Of a stretch of 64,000 nucleotides of DNA, positions 49,816 to 58,249 are shown piece after piece. The notes below the pieces were generated by a model. It was not told the origin of the DNA. It saw only the letters and a program-made list of their open reading frames with translations, and made no database searches. This DNA is from an uncultured Chloroflexota bacterium (GTDB lineage: Bacteria; Chloroflexota; Chloroflexia; Thermomicrobiales; UBA6265), in contig CALGSZ010000155.1 of the NCBI GenBank assembly GCA_937901745.1, forward strand, positions 54,426 through 118,425, written 5' to 3'. Position numbers and translations under genes: made by a program. The first letter of the stretch is position 1; every line of letters starts with the position of its first letter.

Positions 49816-50922
49816 CTAGGTCATCGGCACTTGGCGCAAGATCTTCCCCTCGATGCGATCGAAGATCTCGTCCAGACTCTCGCCGGTGATCGTCAGCCCG
49901 TGGTTTTTCAGCCCGATCACCGCGTGACCCGGATCGGGAGATTGGCGCACGAGCTCGGCAACCGCCGACGCCAGCTCATAGGTGCCGCACGGGAAGTTCA
50001 CATGCGTCGAGGGAATACCCTCCATCCACGCGTGGACGTGCAGGATGGCTCCGACCTGCGGGTGCTCCCGGTAGATCATGAAGTGCTCGATCGCATCAAC
50101 GGAGACCCGCCGTGGCCGGATATTGGGCGGTACGCTCAACCGCATCGCTTTCTTGTCCGGCAGGTAGTCCGTGACCATCAGGATCTCCGTCCCGATGTCC
50201 ACGAGGTGGCTCTTGTCGACGCCGCTCGCGCTCATCCAGAAGCGCTTTTCATCCTTACGAGCGCTCAGGTTGCCGTACGACAGTCCACCGATGTTGAACA
50301 TCGCGCGGACGTGGCGGAAGTCCTCGGGGGAGAGGTACTCCTCGAGCGGGAACGGCGACGGCAGCAGATCGAGCTCGTCCAGCTTCTTGCCGGCGCGCGT
50401 GATCGACGCCGTGATCTCATCACCGCTCCACAGCTCCGGCTCGAGGTCCGGTACGAAGATGTTGTCGATGATGAGCTGGGATGTCGCCAGCGGCGCCAGC
50501 CGCTCCAGGATCGCGTCGAAGAACGCCGCGTCGTCCCCGGTATGCGGAACCGAGTACGACCCCTGCTCCAACGTGAAGAAGAACGCCTCAGGATGACCGC
50601 TCTTCCCCTCACGCACCATCAAAATGAAGAGGTTGGCTAGCGTCCGCAGCAACAGGGGATAGCCGGTCTTGAGGGGCTCCTCGGGGTAGCGATCGTCCTC
50701 TCCAATGCCAACGACGAAGATCGCCCGGTTCTTGCGGCGGACCGAGGTCGGCTTCGCCAGATCGACAGGATGGAGTACGATGCCCCCCTCGTCGGTCGCT
50801 TCGTTGGGCTCGATCACGTTGTAGCCGCGCTCGCGCATGGCCGACGCGAGGTTCCCGGCGAACCAGTCGCGGAGCGCTCCTTTCGGCAACGAAGCCAGTT
50901 GGGAGGCTACCACACTGTCCAC
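49816..50922 (-). CDS. Class II aldolase-type protein with an extra N-terminal domain
   Basis: 368 residues. The C-terminal ~200 residues are a class II aldolase/adducin domain (GNLSARKDEKRFWMSASG, HVHAWMEG, KNHGLTITG). Its metal-type H-x-H is intact, unlike the protein at 4296. The N-terminal ~165 residues (LVVASQLASLP..., RTLANLFILMVREGKSGHPEAFFFTLEQG) are a separate alpha/beta domain I do not recognise. GTG start with AGGAGG 15 bases upstream. Operon partner of the LLM gene. Substrate unknown. Confidence 0.75.
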   Translation of the reverse strand: MDSVVASQLASLPKGALRDWFAGNLASAMRERGYNVIEPNEATDEGGIVLHPVDLAKPTSVRRKNRAIFVVGIGEDDRYPEEPLKTGYPLLLRTLANLFILMVREGKSGHPEAFFFTLEQGSYSVPHTGDDAAFFDAILERLAPLATSQLIIDNIFVPDLEPELWSGDEITASITRAGKKLDELDLLPSPFPLEEYLSPEDFRHVRAMFNIGGLSYGNLSARKDEKRFWMSASGVDKSHLVDIGTEILMVTDYLPDKKAMRLSVPPNIRPRRVSVDAIEHFMIYREHPQVGAILHVHAWMEGIPSTHVNFPCGTYELASAVAELVRQSPDPGHAVIGLKNHGLTITGESLDEIFDRIEGKILRQVPMT

Positions 50923-51230
50923 GTCTCTCGTCCTCCTTAGTGAGTCATCAGGCGCGATCACGACCCGACACCGCGGCCACGACCGCCCGCGACCCTCGTG
51001 AAGTCGACCGCCATCGCGCGGGAAAGGCGAGCAGCAATTCCCTAGTTCGATTCGACGCAGGCGCTCATTCCTGCCTCGCTCGCCCGCGGCAAGGATACGT
51101 GACCGTACGGTGCCTGAAAAGGGCGAGCCTGTTTCGATGCCCGGCCGCACCCCGCCGGACCGCCCCTCACATCGTGCTATGATCCCGCGACGACGACCGA
51201 GTTTTTCCGCGCACGCCGAGGAGGTGACCG
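50923..51230. other. Divergent intergenic region
   Basis: 308 bases between the aldolase and nitrilase genes with no convincing gene. An extended -10 promoter reading into the nitrilase gene is listed separately; no clear minus-strand promoter. Confidence 0.4.
51175..51183 (+). promoter_or_regulatory. Extended -10 promoter of the nitrilase-family gene
   Basis: TGC-TATGAT (51175-51183), 48 bases before the start; no good -35. Confidence 0.5.
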
Positions 51231-52103
51231 ATGAACATACCGACCGGCGCCGGTGAGGATCTCCTGCGCGTTGCCGCCGTCCAGATGAACACGCGGGACG
51301 ACAAGGCGGCCAATATTCAGACGGCGCTCGAGCTGATCGACCGCGCGGCTGGAACCGGCGCGCGGCTTGTTGCCCTCCCTGAAGTCTGGACCTATCTCGG
51401 GACTGATGAGGGCATTCGCGCCAGCGCTGAACCCATCCCCGGCCCGACGATCGACCTCCTCGCGGAGCGCGCGCGCCGTCACGGCATCTACCTTCACTGC
51501 GGCAGCATCTACGAGAGCCGCCCCGGCGAGCCGAAGGTCTTCAACACCACGGTCGTCCTCAACCCGGACGGCGACATCGTGGCCAAGTACAGCAAGATCC
51601 ACATGTTCGACGTCGTCCTGGACGGCGTGGCGAGCTACCAGGAATCGGCAACCGTCGCGCCGGGCGACGAGATCGTCACGTTCGACCTCGATGGCGTCCG
51701 CGTCGGCCTCGCCATCTGCTACGACCTCCGCTTCCCGGAGCTATTCCGCATCCTCGCCCTACGCGGCGCCGAGGTCATCATCCTGCCCGCCGCCTTCACG
51801 ATGACGACCGGCAAGGACCACTGGGAGATCCTGATCCGCGCCCGCGCGATCGAGAACACGGTCTTTATGATCGCGCCCGCGCAGGTCGGCTCCTACGCCC
51901 CCGGCAAGTGGAGCTACGGCCGGTCGCTGATCGTGGACCCGTGGGGTATCCCGCTTGCCACCGCACCGGACGCCGAGACGGTCATCAGCGCGACGCTCGA
52001 CCGCTCTCTCCTCCGCAAGGTCCGACGGCAGGTGCCATCGCTGGCGAACCGCATGCCGGATCGGTATCGCTGGCCGGAGCAGCCGGCGCTGGCGAGGCAA
52101 TAA
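51231..52103 (+). CDS. Carbon-nitrogen hydrolase (nitrilase superfamily, Nit/omega-amidase-like)
   Basis: 290 residues. The catalytic Glu-Lys-Cys set is seen in ALPEVWTY, YSKIHMFD and GLAICYDLRFPEL; the YSKIHMFD and CYDLRFPEL forms are closest to Nit1/Nit2-like omega-amidases and deaminated-glutathione amidases. It hydrolyses an amide in a small metabolite. GGAGGTG directly precedes the ATG. Single gene followed by a strong terminator. Confidence 0.9.
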   Translation: MNIPTGAGEDLLRVAAVQMNTRDDKAANIQTALELIDRAAGTGARLVALPEVWTYLGTDEGIRASAEPIPGPTIDLLAERARRHGIYLHCGSIYESRPGEPKVFNTTVVLNPDGDIVAKYSKIHMFDVVLDGVASYQESATVAPGDEIVTFDLDGVRVGLAICYDLRFPELFRILALRGAEVIILPAAFTMTTGKDHWEILIRARAIENTVFMIAPAQVGSYAPGKWSYGRSLIVDPWGIPLATAPDAETVISATLDRSLLRKVRRQVPSLANRMPDRYRWPEQPALARQ

Positions 52104-52139
52104 TCCGGGTTCAGCCGGAAAACAACGCGATCAAGAAGA

Positions 52140-52202
52140 GGCGCCGACCCGGTGGATTCGGAGAAGAGCCCGACCACTTGGGCATAGTCGGCGCCCATTT
52201 TT
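52140..52202 (+). terminator. Terminator after the nitrilase-family gene
   Basis: GGCGCCGAC (52140-52148) with GTCGGCGCC (52187-52195), an inner GCCC/GGGC stem, then CATTTTTC. Confidence 0.8.
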
Positions 52203-52630
52203 CAACCTGCATCTCTGAGACCCGACGCCTTGCCCCAGGCTGTCGTCCCTGAGCGTCCGCCGAGGGATCGCACGGCCCATTCAGCCGGGATTCGCACAGC
52301 ACCGCCGCAATACAGGCCAGACCAAATGTTTTCCTCCATTACTGTTTCCTTTAGGAACGCAAATATTCGTTGACAAGACCTCATCATCGGAATAGACTTT
52401 TCATGACGAACCACTCACATCTCCTCTTGGATCTTATTACCGAGCCTATGTCGATCACCTGACTCACCTCGACGATGAAGGCATCGGCTGCTGGTCAATC
52501 CCCCCAAGCACTCATGCGCATCCAGGGGGATCCCATGATTCCCCCATGACCAAGCAGATTTTTCTGTGCCGCAGAGCTCCGATATCAATTGGTGCGTTCT
52601 CGCGAGGGCATCGCAGCCAAGGAGGTTTCG
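52203..52630. other. AT-richer intergenic stretch with one strong promoter
   Basis: Noticeably lower GC than the rest of the window. It contains the promoter at 52370-52398, then about 230 untranslated bases before the ribosome site at 52621. No gene seen. Confidence 0.5.
52370..52398 (+). promoter_or_regulatory. Promoter of the dehydrogenase pair
   Basis: Consensus TTGACA (52370-52375) and TAGACT (52393-52398), 17-base spacer. Confidence 0.7.
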
Positions 52631-53551
52631 ATGAGCGGACGAGAAGCCTCGATTGAGTGTGCTCCTGGGCCAGAGGAACAGCAGCCAGCCCGCATCTCCC
52701 GACGCCGGTTCTTGAAGGGCTCGGGCGCGGCAGCCGCGGCAACAGGTCTTGCCGGAGTCGGGCTCGTCGCGGAGCGAAATATCTCAGCGAGTGGTTCGGG
52801 ACACCCAGAAGCTCACCATCACGCTCACTTCGCCCCATCGGACACAGCCACAACCCGACCCGTTTCCGCCAATATCGCTCTCACCTTCTTCAACCGACAT
52901 GAATACGAAACAGTAGACGCCCTTACCGCACGGATCATTCCCGGCACGCCAGACGACCCCGGCGCACGCGAAGCTCGTGTCGTTGATTACATCGACTCTG
53001 CACTTGCCGGCCCGTACGGATGGGGACTCCAAACTTACCGCCAAGGACCGTACCTCGTCGTCAACGAAAGCCCCCTCGCACCACCGCCAGAGCTGATAAC
53101 CCGGCGCGACGTCTACCAAGTCATTGAGGTCAGCCCCGAAGAAGCGCCTCGCTACGGTTACCAGTCCGTCCTCACACCGCAGGAGGTCTACCGTCGGGGG
53201 TTGGCAGCCGTCGACGCATATTCGCAAGAGCGATTCGGTGCGGACTTCATTGAGCTGACAGAAGAACAGCAAGACCAGGTCGTTGCCGCCCTGGCTGACG
53301 GCACCGCCACAGGCTTCGACGATCCGTCCCCGCAGGCGTTCTTCACGACTCTCCGGACCCACACCATCGAGGGGATGTTTTCCGACCCGATGTACGGCGG
53401 CAATCGCGACATGGTCGGCTGGAAAATGATTGGCTACCCCGGTGCTCAGCGCGCCTACTCTCCCGACGAACTGCGCGATCCGAACTGGCCCGGTCGGGAA
53501 CCGCAGAGCCTGACCGACTTGGCTGGCTTGCATGAGCAACACGAGCAATAG
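52631..53551 (+). CDS. Gluconate-2-dehydrogenase subunit-3 family small subunit, Tat-exported
   Basis: 306 residues. Twin-arginine signal SRRRFLKGSG near residue 24. The body matches the small chaperone-like subunit of membrane flavin dehydrogenases: FFNRHEYETVDALTARIIPGTPDDPGAREARV, TPQEVYRRGLAAVDAYS and TIEGMFSDPMYGGNRDMVGWKMIGYPGAQ. It is exported folded and likely carries its flavoprotein partner, encoded 10 bases downstream, through Tat. GGAGGT site before the ATG. Codon use is less GC-rich than neighbours. Confidence 0.88.
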   Translation: MSGREASIECAPGPEEQQPARISRRRFLKGSGAAAAATGLAGVGLVAERNISASGSGHPEAHHHAHFAPSDTATTRPVSANIALTFFNRHEYETVDALTARIIPGTPDDPGAREARVVDYIDSALAGPYGWGLQTYRQGPYLVVNESPLAPPPELITRRDVYQVIEVSPEEAPRYGYQSVLTPQEVYRRGLAAVDAYSQERFGADFIELTEEQQDQVVAALADGTATGFDDPSPQAFFTTLRTHTIEGMFSDPMYGGNRDMVGWKMIGYPGAQRAYSPDELRDPNWPGREPQSLTDLAGLHEQHEQ

Positions 53552-53561
53552 GAGGACGCAG

Positions 53562-55334
53562 ATGGCACAGCTTCCGAAGGTTGACGTCGTCACCGTCGGT
53601 GCTGGCTGGACCGGCGGAATCCTGGCGCAGAAATTGACCGAGGCGGGACTCCAAGTCGTTTCTATTGAGCAGGGGCCCTGGCGGACGGTCGAACGCGACT
53701 TCGTTCACAACCATGACGAGCTCCGTTTTGAGGTCCGCAAGGAGCTCATGGTCAACCTCTCCAACGAAACGTGGACGTGGAGACCGAGCCCCCGTCACAC
53801 GGCCCTCCCGATGCGACAATATGGTTCCTTCAACCCCGGTTCAGGAGTTGGCGGAGCAGGCGTCCACTGGGCGGCCCAGTCCTGGCGCTTCTACCCCTCC
53901 GATTTCCAGTACCGCACCCATCACATCGAACGGTACGGAGAGGACAAGCTACCTCCCGGCAACCGCATTCAGGACTGGCCGATCACCTATGAGGAGCTCG
54001 AGCCGTACTACGACGCGTGGGAATACGACATCGGCGTGTCCGGGAAGGCCGGAAACATCCAGGGGCAAATTCAAGAGGGAGGCAATCCGTTCGAAGGCCC
54101 TCGGCAGCGCGAGTACCCTCTCCCACCACTCGCTCAATCCATTCCCGCTGACATGTTCACCCAAGCCGCACGCGAGCTGGGCTACCATCCATTCCCGCAG
54201 CCCACGGCGATCCTGTCGCAGAACTACACCGGCTTGTCTGGTCGCGAACGTAGCGGCTGCATCTATTGCGGCTTCTGCGTGCGCTACGGTTGTGAAATCA
54301 ACGCCAAAGCGAGTGCGCTTACCGATCACATCCCCATGGCGCTCGCTACCGGGCGCTATGAGATCCGGACGGGCTGCTATGCGATTCGCATCAACGTCGG
54401 CCCCGATGGTCTCGCCACGGGTATTACCTACGTTGATCCGGCAGGACGCGAACAGTTCCAACCGGCCGACATCGTCATCCTTTCCGCCTACACCCTCTCG
54501 AACGTACGACTCTTGCTCCTCTCTCGCGATCAGCCACATCCCAATGGCGTCGGCAACGATCGCGGGCTGGTTGGCAAGAACTACACCTACCAGCTTGGCG
54601 GCGGCGGCTCACAAGCGATTTTCCGGGGTCGCAAGTTCAACCAGTTCATGGGCAACGGCGGCACCGGCGCCCTGATTCATGATTTCGAGGCTGACAACTT
54701 CGACCACAGTGACTTGGACTTCATCGGTGGCGGCTCGATCGGCTGCGGAGGCACTGGCAACAGCGTTATCGGCGCTGTCAGCTCGGTCATGGGGCCGAAC
54801 GGCAAGAACTGGGGTGCTGAGTGGAAGCAAGCCGTGCGCGAAAATTGGGATAGCCGGATCTCCATCGGCATCCAGGGAGAGAGCTTGCCGTACGAGGACC
54901 AGTATCTCGACCTGGACCCGAACTATCGCGACCGCTTCGGCCTACCGCTTCTGCGAATCACCTTCGACTGGCACGAAAACGACTACAACCTCATCCGATT
55001 CATGGCGCCCAAGATGCGCGAGATCCTGCGGGCAATGGGCGCCAACGAAGAGGACATCATTACGTCAACAGAGCTCCAGCCTTACCGCATCGCGCCCTAC
55101 CAGAGCACGCACAACACCGGCGGCGCCATTATGGGCACCGATCCCGGCAACTCCGTGACCAACAAGTATGGCCAGGTGTGGGATACCCCCAATGTCTTTG
55201 TGACCGGGGCAGCGCTCTTCCCACAGAATCCGGGCATGAACCCGACGGAAACCGTCTGCGCCCTGGCCTACCTTGCCGCGGATGGAATCATCAACCAGTA
55301 TCTGAAAGACCCAGGGCGAATTATCGCGTCCTGA
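53562..55334 (+). CDS. GMC-type FAD dehydrogenase, gluconate/fructose-dehydrogenase large subunit
   Basis: 590 residues. N-terminal Rossmann motif VGAGWTGGILAQKL, a GSGVGGAGVHW loop contacting FAD, and the C-terminal HNTGGAIMGTDP...NPTETV region with the catalytic-type His and Asn. A cluster C233-x2-C236-x2-C239-x4-C244 resembles the 3Fe-4S-binding region of FAD glucose/fructose dehydrogenases. No signal of its own, so it should travel with the Tat subunit at 52631. No cytochrome c subunit is encoded next to it. AGGAGG precedes the ATG at 53562. Sugar or polyol substrate not determined. Confidence 0.9.
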   Translation: MAQLPKVDVVTVGAGWTGGILAQKLTEAGLQVVSIEQGPWRTVERDFVHNHDELRFEVRKELMVNLSNETWTWRPSPRHTALPMRQYGSFNPGSGVGGAGVHWAAQSWRFYPSDFQYRTHHIERYGEDKLPPGNRIQDWPITYEELEPYYDAWEYDIGVSGKAGNIQGQIQEGGNPFEGPRQREYPLPPLAQSIPADMFTQAARELGYHPFPQPTAILSQNYTGLSGRERSGCIYCGFCVRYGCEINAKASALTDHIPMALATGRYEIRTGCYAIRINVGPDGLATGITYVDPAGREQFQPADIVILSAYTLSNVRLLLLSRDQPHPNGVGNDRGLVGKNYTYQLGGGGSQAIFRGRKFNQFMGNGGTGALIHDFEADNFDHSDLDFIGGGSIGCGGTGNSVIGAVSSVMGPNGKNWGAEWKQAVRENWDSRISIGIQGESLPYEDQYLDLDPNYRDRFGLPLLRITFDWHENDYNLIRFMAPKMREILRAMGANEEDIITSTELQPYRIAPYQSTHNTGGAIMGTDPGNSVTNKYGQVWDTPNVFVTGAALFPQNPGMNPTETVCALAYLAADGIINQYLKDPGRIIAS

Positions 55335-55358
55335 GGCAAAGTCAACGCAAGTTCGATG

Positions 55359-55395
55359 GAGGGGCAGTGGAGATACTTCACTGCCCCTCTGTCAT
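55359..55395 (+). terminator. Terminator of the dehydrogenase pair
   Basis: Perfect 11-base arms GAGGGGCAGTG (55359-55369) and CACTGCCCCTC (55379-55389), T-rich end. Confidence 0.8.
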
Positions 55396-55451
55396 AGTTA
55401 GGCAAATTCAGTAACCCGCTGACCAGGTCGCGAATGCACACAGAGGGCGGC

Positions 55452-56528
55452 CTACAACCGCTCCGCGATCGCCTGCCCGACCTCGACGGTCGTCGCCGTG
55501 CCACCCAGGTCCGGCGTGAGGATGCCGGCCGCCGTCGTCGCCTCGATCGCGCTCATCACGCGCGCAGCCTCTTCCTCTAATCCCAAGTGATCGAGCATCA
55601 GCGAGACCGTCCAGATCGCCGCGATGGGATTGGCGATCCCCTGTCCGGCGATGTCCGGCGCCGAGCCATGCACCGGCTCGAACATGCTCGGCTTGCGCCG
55701 CTCCGGATCGATATTCGCGCTCGCCGCGATCCCGAGCGATCCGGCCAGCGCGCTGCCGAGGTCGGACAGGATGTCGCCGAAGAGATTCGAGGCGACGACC
55801 ACCTCCAGCGTCTCCGGCCGCAGCACGAACCGCGCCGCCATCGCGTCGACCAGGAACTGTTCGGTCTCGACATCTGGATAGTCCGCGGCGACGCGCGCAA
55901 AGGTCTCGTCCCACAGCGTCATCCCGTATTGCTGCGCGTTGCTCTTCGTGACGCTGGTGACCTTCTTCCGCTTCCGTCGCCGCGCAAGCTCGAAAGCGTA
56001 GCGGATGATCCGCTCGCATCCTTGCGCGGTGAAGAGCGCGGCCTGGACGGCGACCTCGCGGTCCGGACCACGGCCAGCCAAGTTCCGCCCACCAACGCCC
56101 GCGTACTCCCCCTCCGAGTTCTCGCGGACGACGACCCAATCCATCCCCTCCGGCGTCGCGTTCCGCAGCGGGCTCGCGATCCCCGGCAGGAGCCGCACCG
56201 GCCGCACGCAGGCGTACTGATCGAATCCTTGGCAGATCGCGAGACGCAAGCCCCAGAGGCTGATGTGGTCCGGCACCTCCGGCCAGCCGACCGCGCCGAA
56301 GTAGATCGCGTCGAACGCCTCGAGCCGGCTCAGCCCGTCAGCGTCCATCATCCGGCCGGTTTTCAGGTAGTACTCGCAGCCCCACGGGAAATGCTCGTAC
56401 TCGAAGCGGAGCCGGCCGCTGCTCGTCGCCGCCAGCCGGTCCAGCACGCGCAGCCCTTCCGGCACCACCTCCTTGCCGATGCCGTCACCAGGAATGACCG
56501 CGATCCGATACGTCCTGCTCTCCGCCAT
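55452..56528 (-). CDS. Tartrate/D-malate/isopropylmalate-type decarboxylating dehydrogenase
   Basis: 358 residues. Beta-decarboxylating dehydrogenase fold: IPGDGIGKEVVPEGLRVLD, the divalent-metal/NAD region SDLGSALAGSLGIAASANI, and the FEPVHGSAPDIAGQGIANP signature. Features ENSEGEYAGVGGR and WGLRLAICQGFDQYACVRP put it nearer to tartrate dehydrogenase / D-malate dehydrogenase than to LeuB. It oxidises a 2-hydroxy dicarboxylate to a keto acid with CO2 release. ATG 56528 has AGGAG upstream. No leuC/leuD neighbours. Confidence 0.88.
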   Translation of the reverse strand: MAESRTYRIAVIPGDGIGKEVVPEGLRVLDRLAATSSGRLRFEYEHFPWGCEYYLKTGRMMDADGLSRLEAFDAIYFGAVGWPEVPDHISLWGLRLAICQGFDQYACVRPVRLLPGIASPLRNATPEGMDWVVVRENSEGEYAGVGGRNLAGRGPDREVAVQAALFTAQGCERIIRYAFELARRRKRKKVTSVTKSNAQQYGMTLWDETFARVAADYPDVETEQFLVDAMAARFVLRPETLEVVVASNLFGDILSDLGSALAGSLGIAASANIDPERRKPSMFEPVHGSAPDIAGQGIANPIAAIWTVSLMLDHLGLEEEAARVMSAIEATTAAGILTPDLGGTATTVEVGQAIAERL

Positions 56529-56588
56529 AGCGCATCCATCTCCTGCGTCGGCTTCGCGTGTCCTCATGCGGAGCGGGATTGTCGCCGA

Positions 56589-56963
56589 TCAGCCACCGTT
56601 CGCGGGAGATGGGCGGAGAGTTGGCCGCAGCGCCTCGCGCCGGCGGTGGCACGTTATGTAGACAAATCGCTCCGATCCTGCTCGCATCCCTCGCGGCACC
56701 CCCTTGGCGATGACGAGCAGTTGCCCGGCCCGAATCGGCGTCTCATCCTGCCCAAGCGCCACCGTGCCAGCGCCTGCCACAGCGACCATGAGCACTTCGA
56801 CCTCGGCATTGACGTGGACCGGTATCTCCTCGCCGGCCTCCAAAGCGACGACATTCACGGCGAGATCGTCGCCGAGGTGCGACCAGCGGATCCGCGACTC
56901 GCCAGCCGCGGCGAGCGCCGCCACGTCAATTACGCCTGAGCCATCGCCGTAGGCTTCGCTCAC
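56589..56963 (-). CDS. Small cupin-domain protein
   Basis: 124 residues, one cupin barrel: EAGEEIPVHVNAEVEVLMVAVAGAGTVALGQ with a His and Glu of the metal motif, then AGQLLVIAKGVPRGMRA. The second motif lacks an obvious His, so metal binding may be incomplete. Expected to bind or isomerise a small metabolite. GTG start with GAAGGAGG upstream. Divergent from the DUF488 gene. Confidence 0.75.
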   Translation of the reverse strand: MSEAYGDGSGVIDVAALAAAGESRIRWSHLGDDLAVNVVALEAGEEIPVHVNAEVEVLMVAVAGAGTVALGQDETPIRAGQLLVIAKGVPRGMRAGSERFVYITCHRRREALRPTLRPSPANGG

Positions 56964-57061
56964 GAGGCTCTCCTCCTTCTCTGCCCCAGTCCAGACTCAG
57001 CCAGTTCTAGGAGGGTACACTGAGAAGGTCAGCGTCGTGCTCAACACGGGAGCAGTTGCGC

Positions 57062-57463
57062 ATGGGCGAGCAGGAACACGAGGCCGGACAGTCAGCGGAG
57101 CGCATCCGACTACGCCGAGTCTACGACCCACCAACTCCCGATGACGGTCTGCGCATCCTCGTCGACCGGCTTTGGCCGCGCGGGCTGACCAAGGAAGCGG
57201 CGCGCGTCGACCTCTGGCTGCGCGACGTTGCTCCGAGCAACGAGCTGCGCCGCTGGTACGGTAAAGACCTCACCAAGTGGGAAGAGTTTCGTAGCCGCTA
57301 CCTGCAGGAATTGGCCGAGCGTCCGGAGGCGATCGAGCCGTTACTCGACGCGGCGCGCCGGGGCCCGATCACGCTTCTCTACGGCAAGCGAGACGAGCGG
57401 CATAATCAAGCCGTCGTCCTGAAAGCGGTGCTGGAGGAGCGCCTCCGCCAAGACCCCGCGTAG
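57062..57463 (+). CDS. DUF488-family protein (YeaO-like)
   Basis: 133 residues. RRVYDPPTPDDGLRILVDRLWPRGLTKEAARVDLWLRDVAPSNELRRWYGKD is the family signature, followed by ITLLYGKRDERHNQAVVLK, matching YeaO/DUF488. Role unknown; often linked to thiol or metal stress. ATG 57062 is used; a TTG two codons earlier is possible. Confidence 0.85.
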   Translation: MGEQEHEAGQSAERIRLRRVYDPPTPDDGLRILVDRLWPRGLTKEAARVDLWLRDVAPSNELRRWYGKDLTKWEEFRSRYLQELAERPEAIEPLLDAARRGPITLLYGKRDERHNQAVVLKAVLEERLRQDPA

Positions 57464-57490
57464 CCCTCGTAGGAACGACGCGCCGATCGC

Positions 57491-58066
57491 TCACTCGGGA
57501 GATGACCCCTGCGCGGCAAGCCAATCCGAGCGCAGGAGGGCGTATAGCGCGTGATCGACGCGCTCCCCATTGATGACGAACAACCCGCGCAGAATCCCTT
57601 CGAGCTGAAAGCCGTTCTGCTCCGCGACGCGGCGCGAGGCGATGTTGTCCACCGCGGCGAGGATTTCGAGCCGCTCCAAGTTCAGCCGCTTCGGATCGAA
57701 CGCAATCGGCAGCAGCGCGGCGACCGCCGCCGTCGCGTAGCCCTTCCCGCGATACGCCTCGCCGACCGTATAGCCGATGCTGCCGATGCCGTGATCGCGG
57801 TCGTCATCATCAATCGTCACCGACAGCCAGCCGACCGGTCCCTCCGGCGCCTCGATCACCCATTGCAGCTGTCCTCGCGCGTCCGGACCGACAGGAGTGC
57901 GCGCCCGGAAGGCAATGAGATCGCGTACCGCTTCGAGTGGAATCTGCCGCAGCGGCTGGTAGCGGCGCGCTGAAGGCTCGGCACGCCAGGCGCAGATCCG
58001 CTCGGCGTCGTCTATCGTCGCGCGGCGGAGCGTGACTCGCTGAATCCCGAGATGCTCCTGCGTCAT
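57491..58066 (-). CDS. GNAT acetyltransferase, RimJ/RimL type
   Basis: 191 residues. VTLRRATIDDAERICAWRAEPSARRYQPL opens the fold, the CoA loop reads GEAYRGKGYATAAVAALLPIAF, and NIASRRVAEQNGFQLEGILRG is the RimJ/L signature. Acetylates a protein N-terminus or small amine. Convergent with the DUF488 gene. Confidence 0.85.
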   Translation of the reverse strand: MTQEHLGIQRVTLRRATIDDAERICAWRAEPSARRYQPLRQIPLEAVRDLIAFRARTPVGPDARGQLQWVIEAPEGPVGWLSVTIDDDDRDHGIGSIGYTVGEAYRGKGYATAAVAALLPIAFDPKRLNLERLEILAAVDNIASRRVAEQNGFQLEGILRGLFVINGERVDHALYALLRSDWLAAQGSSPE

Positions 58067-58249
58067 GCCTGCCTCACTTCTCTCCAGCGGTCATCCTCGC
58101 CGCTCGGCACCGCTGACACCGGCGCGTCATGCACAAATGTAGCGCGTCCGCTTTCGTGCCACGATGCCTTGTCGCGCGCCCAGTAACCGTGTACCGTCCC
58201 CCGATTGTATGAATGAGCATCATGAGCTTGGCGGAGCAACGCGATCACG

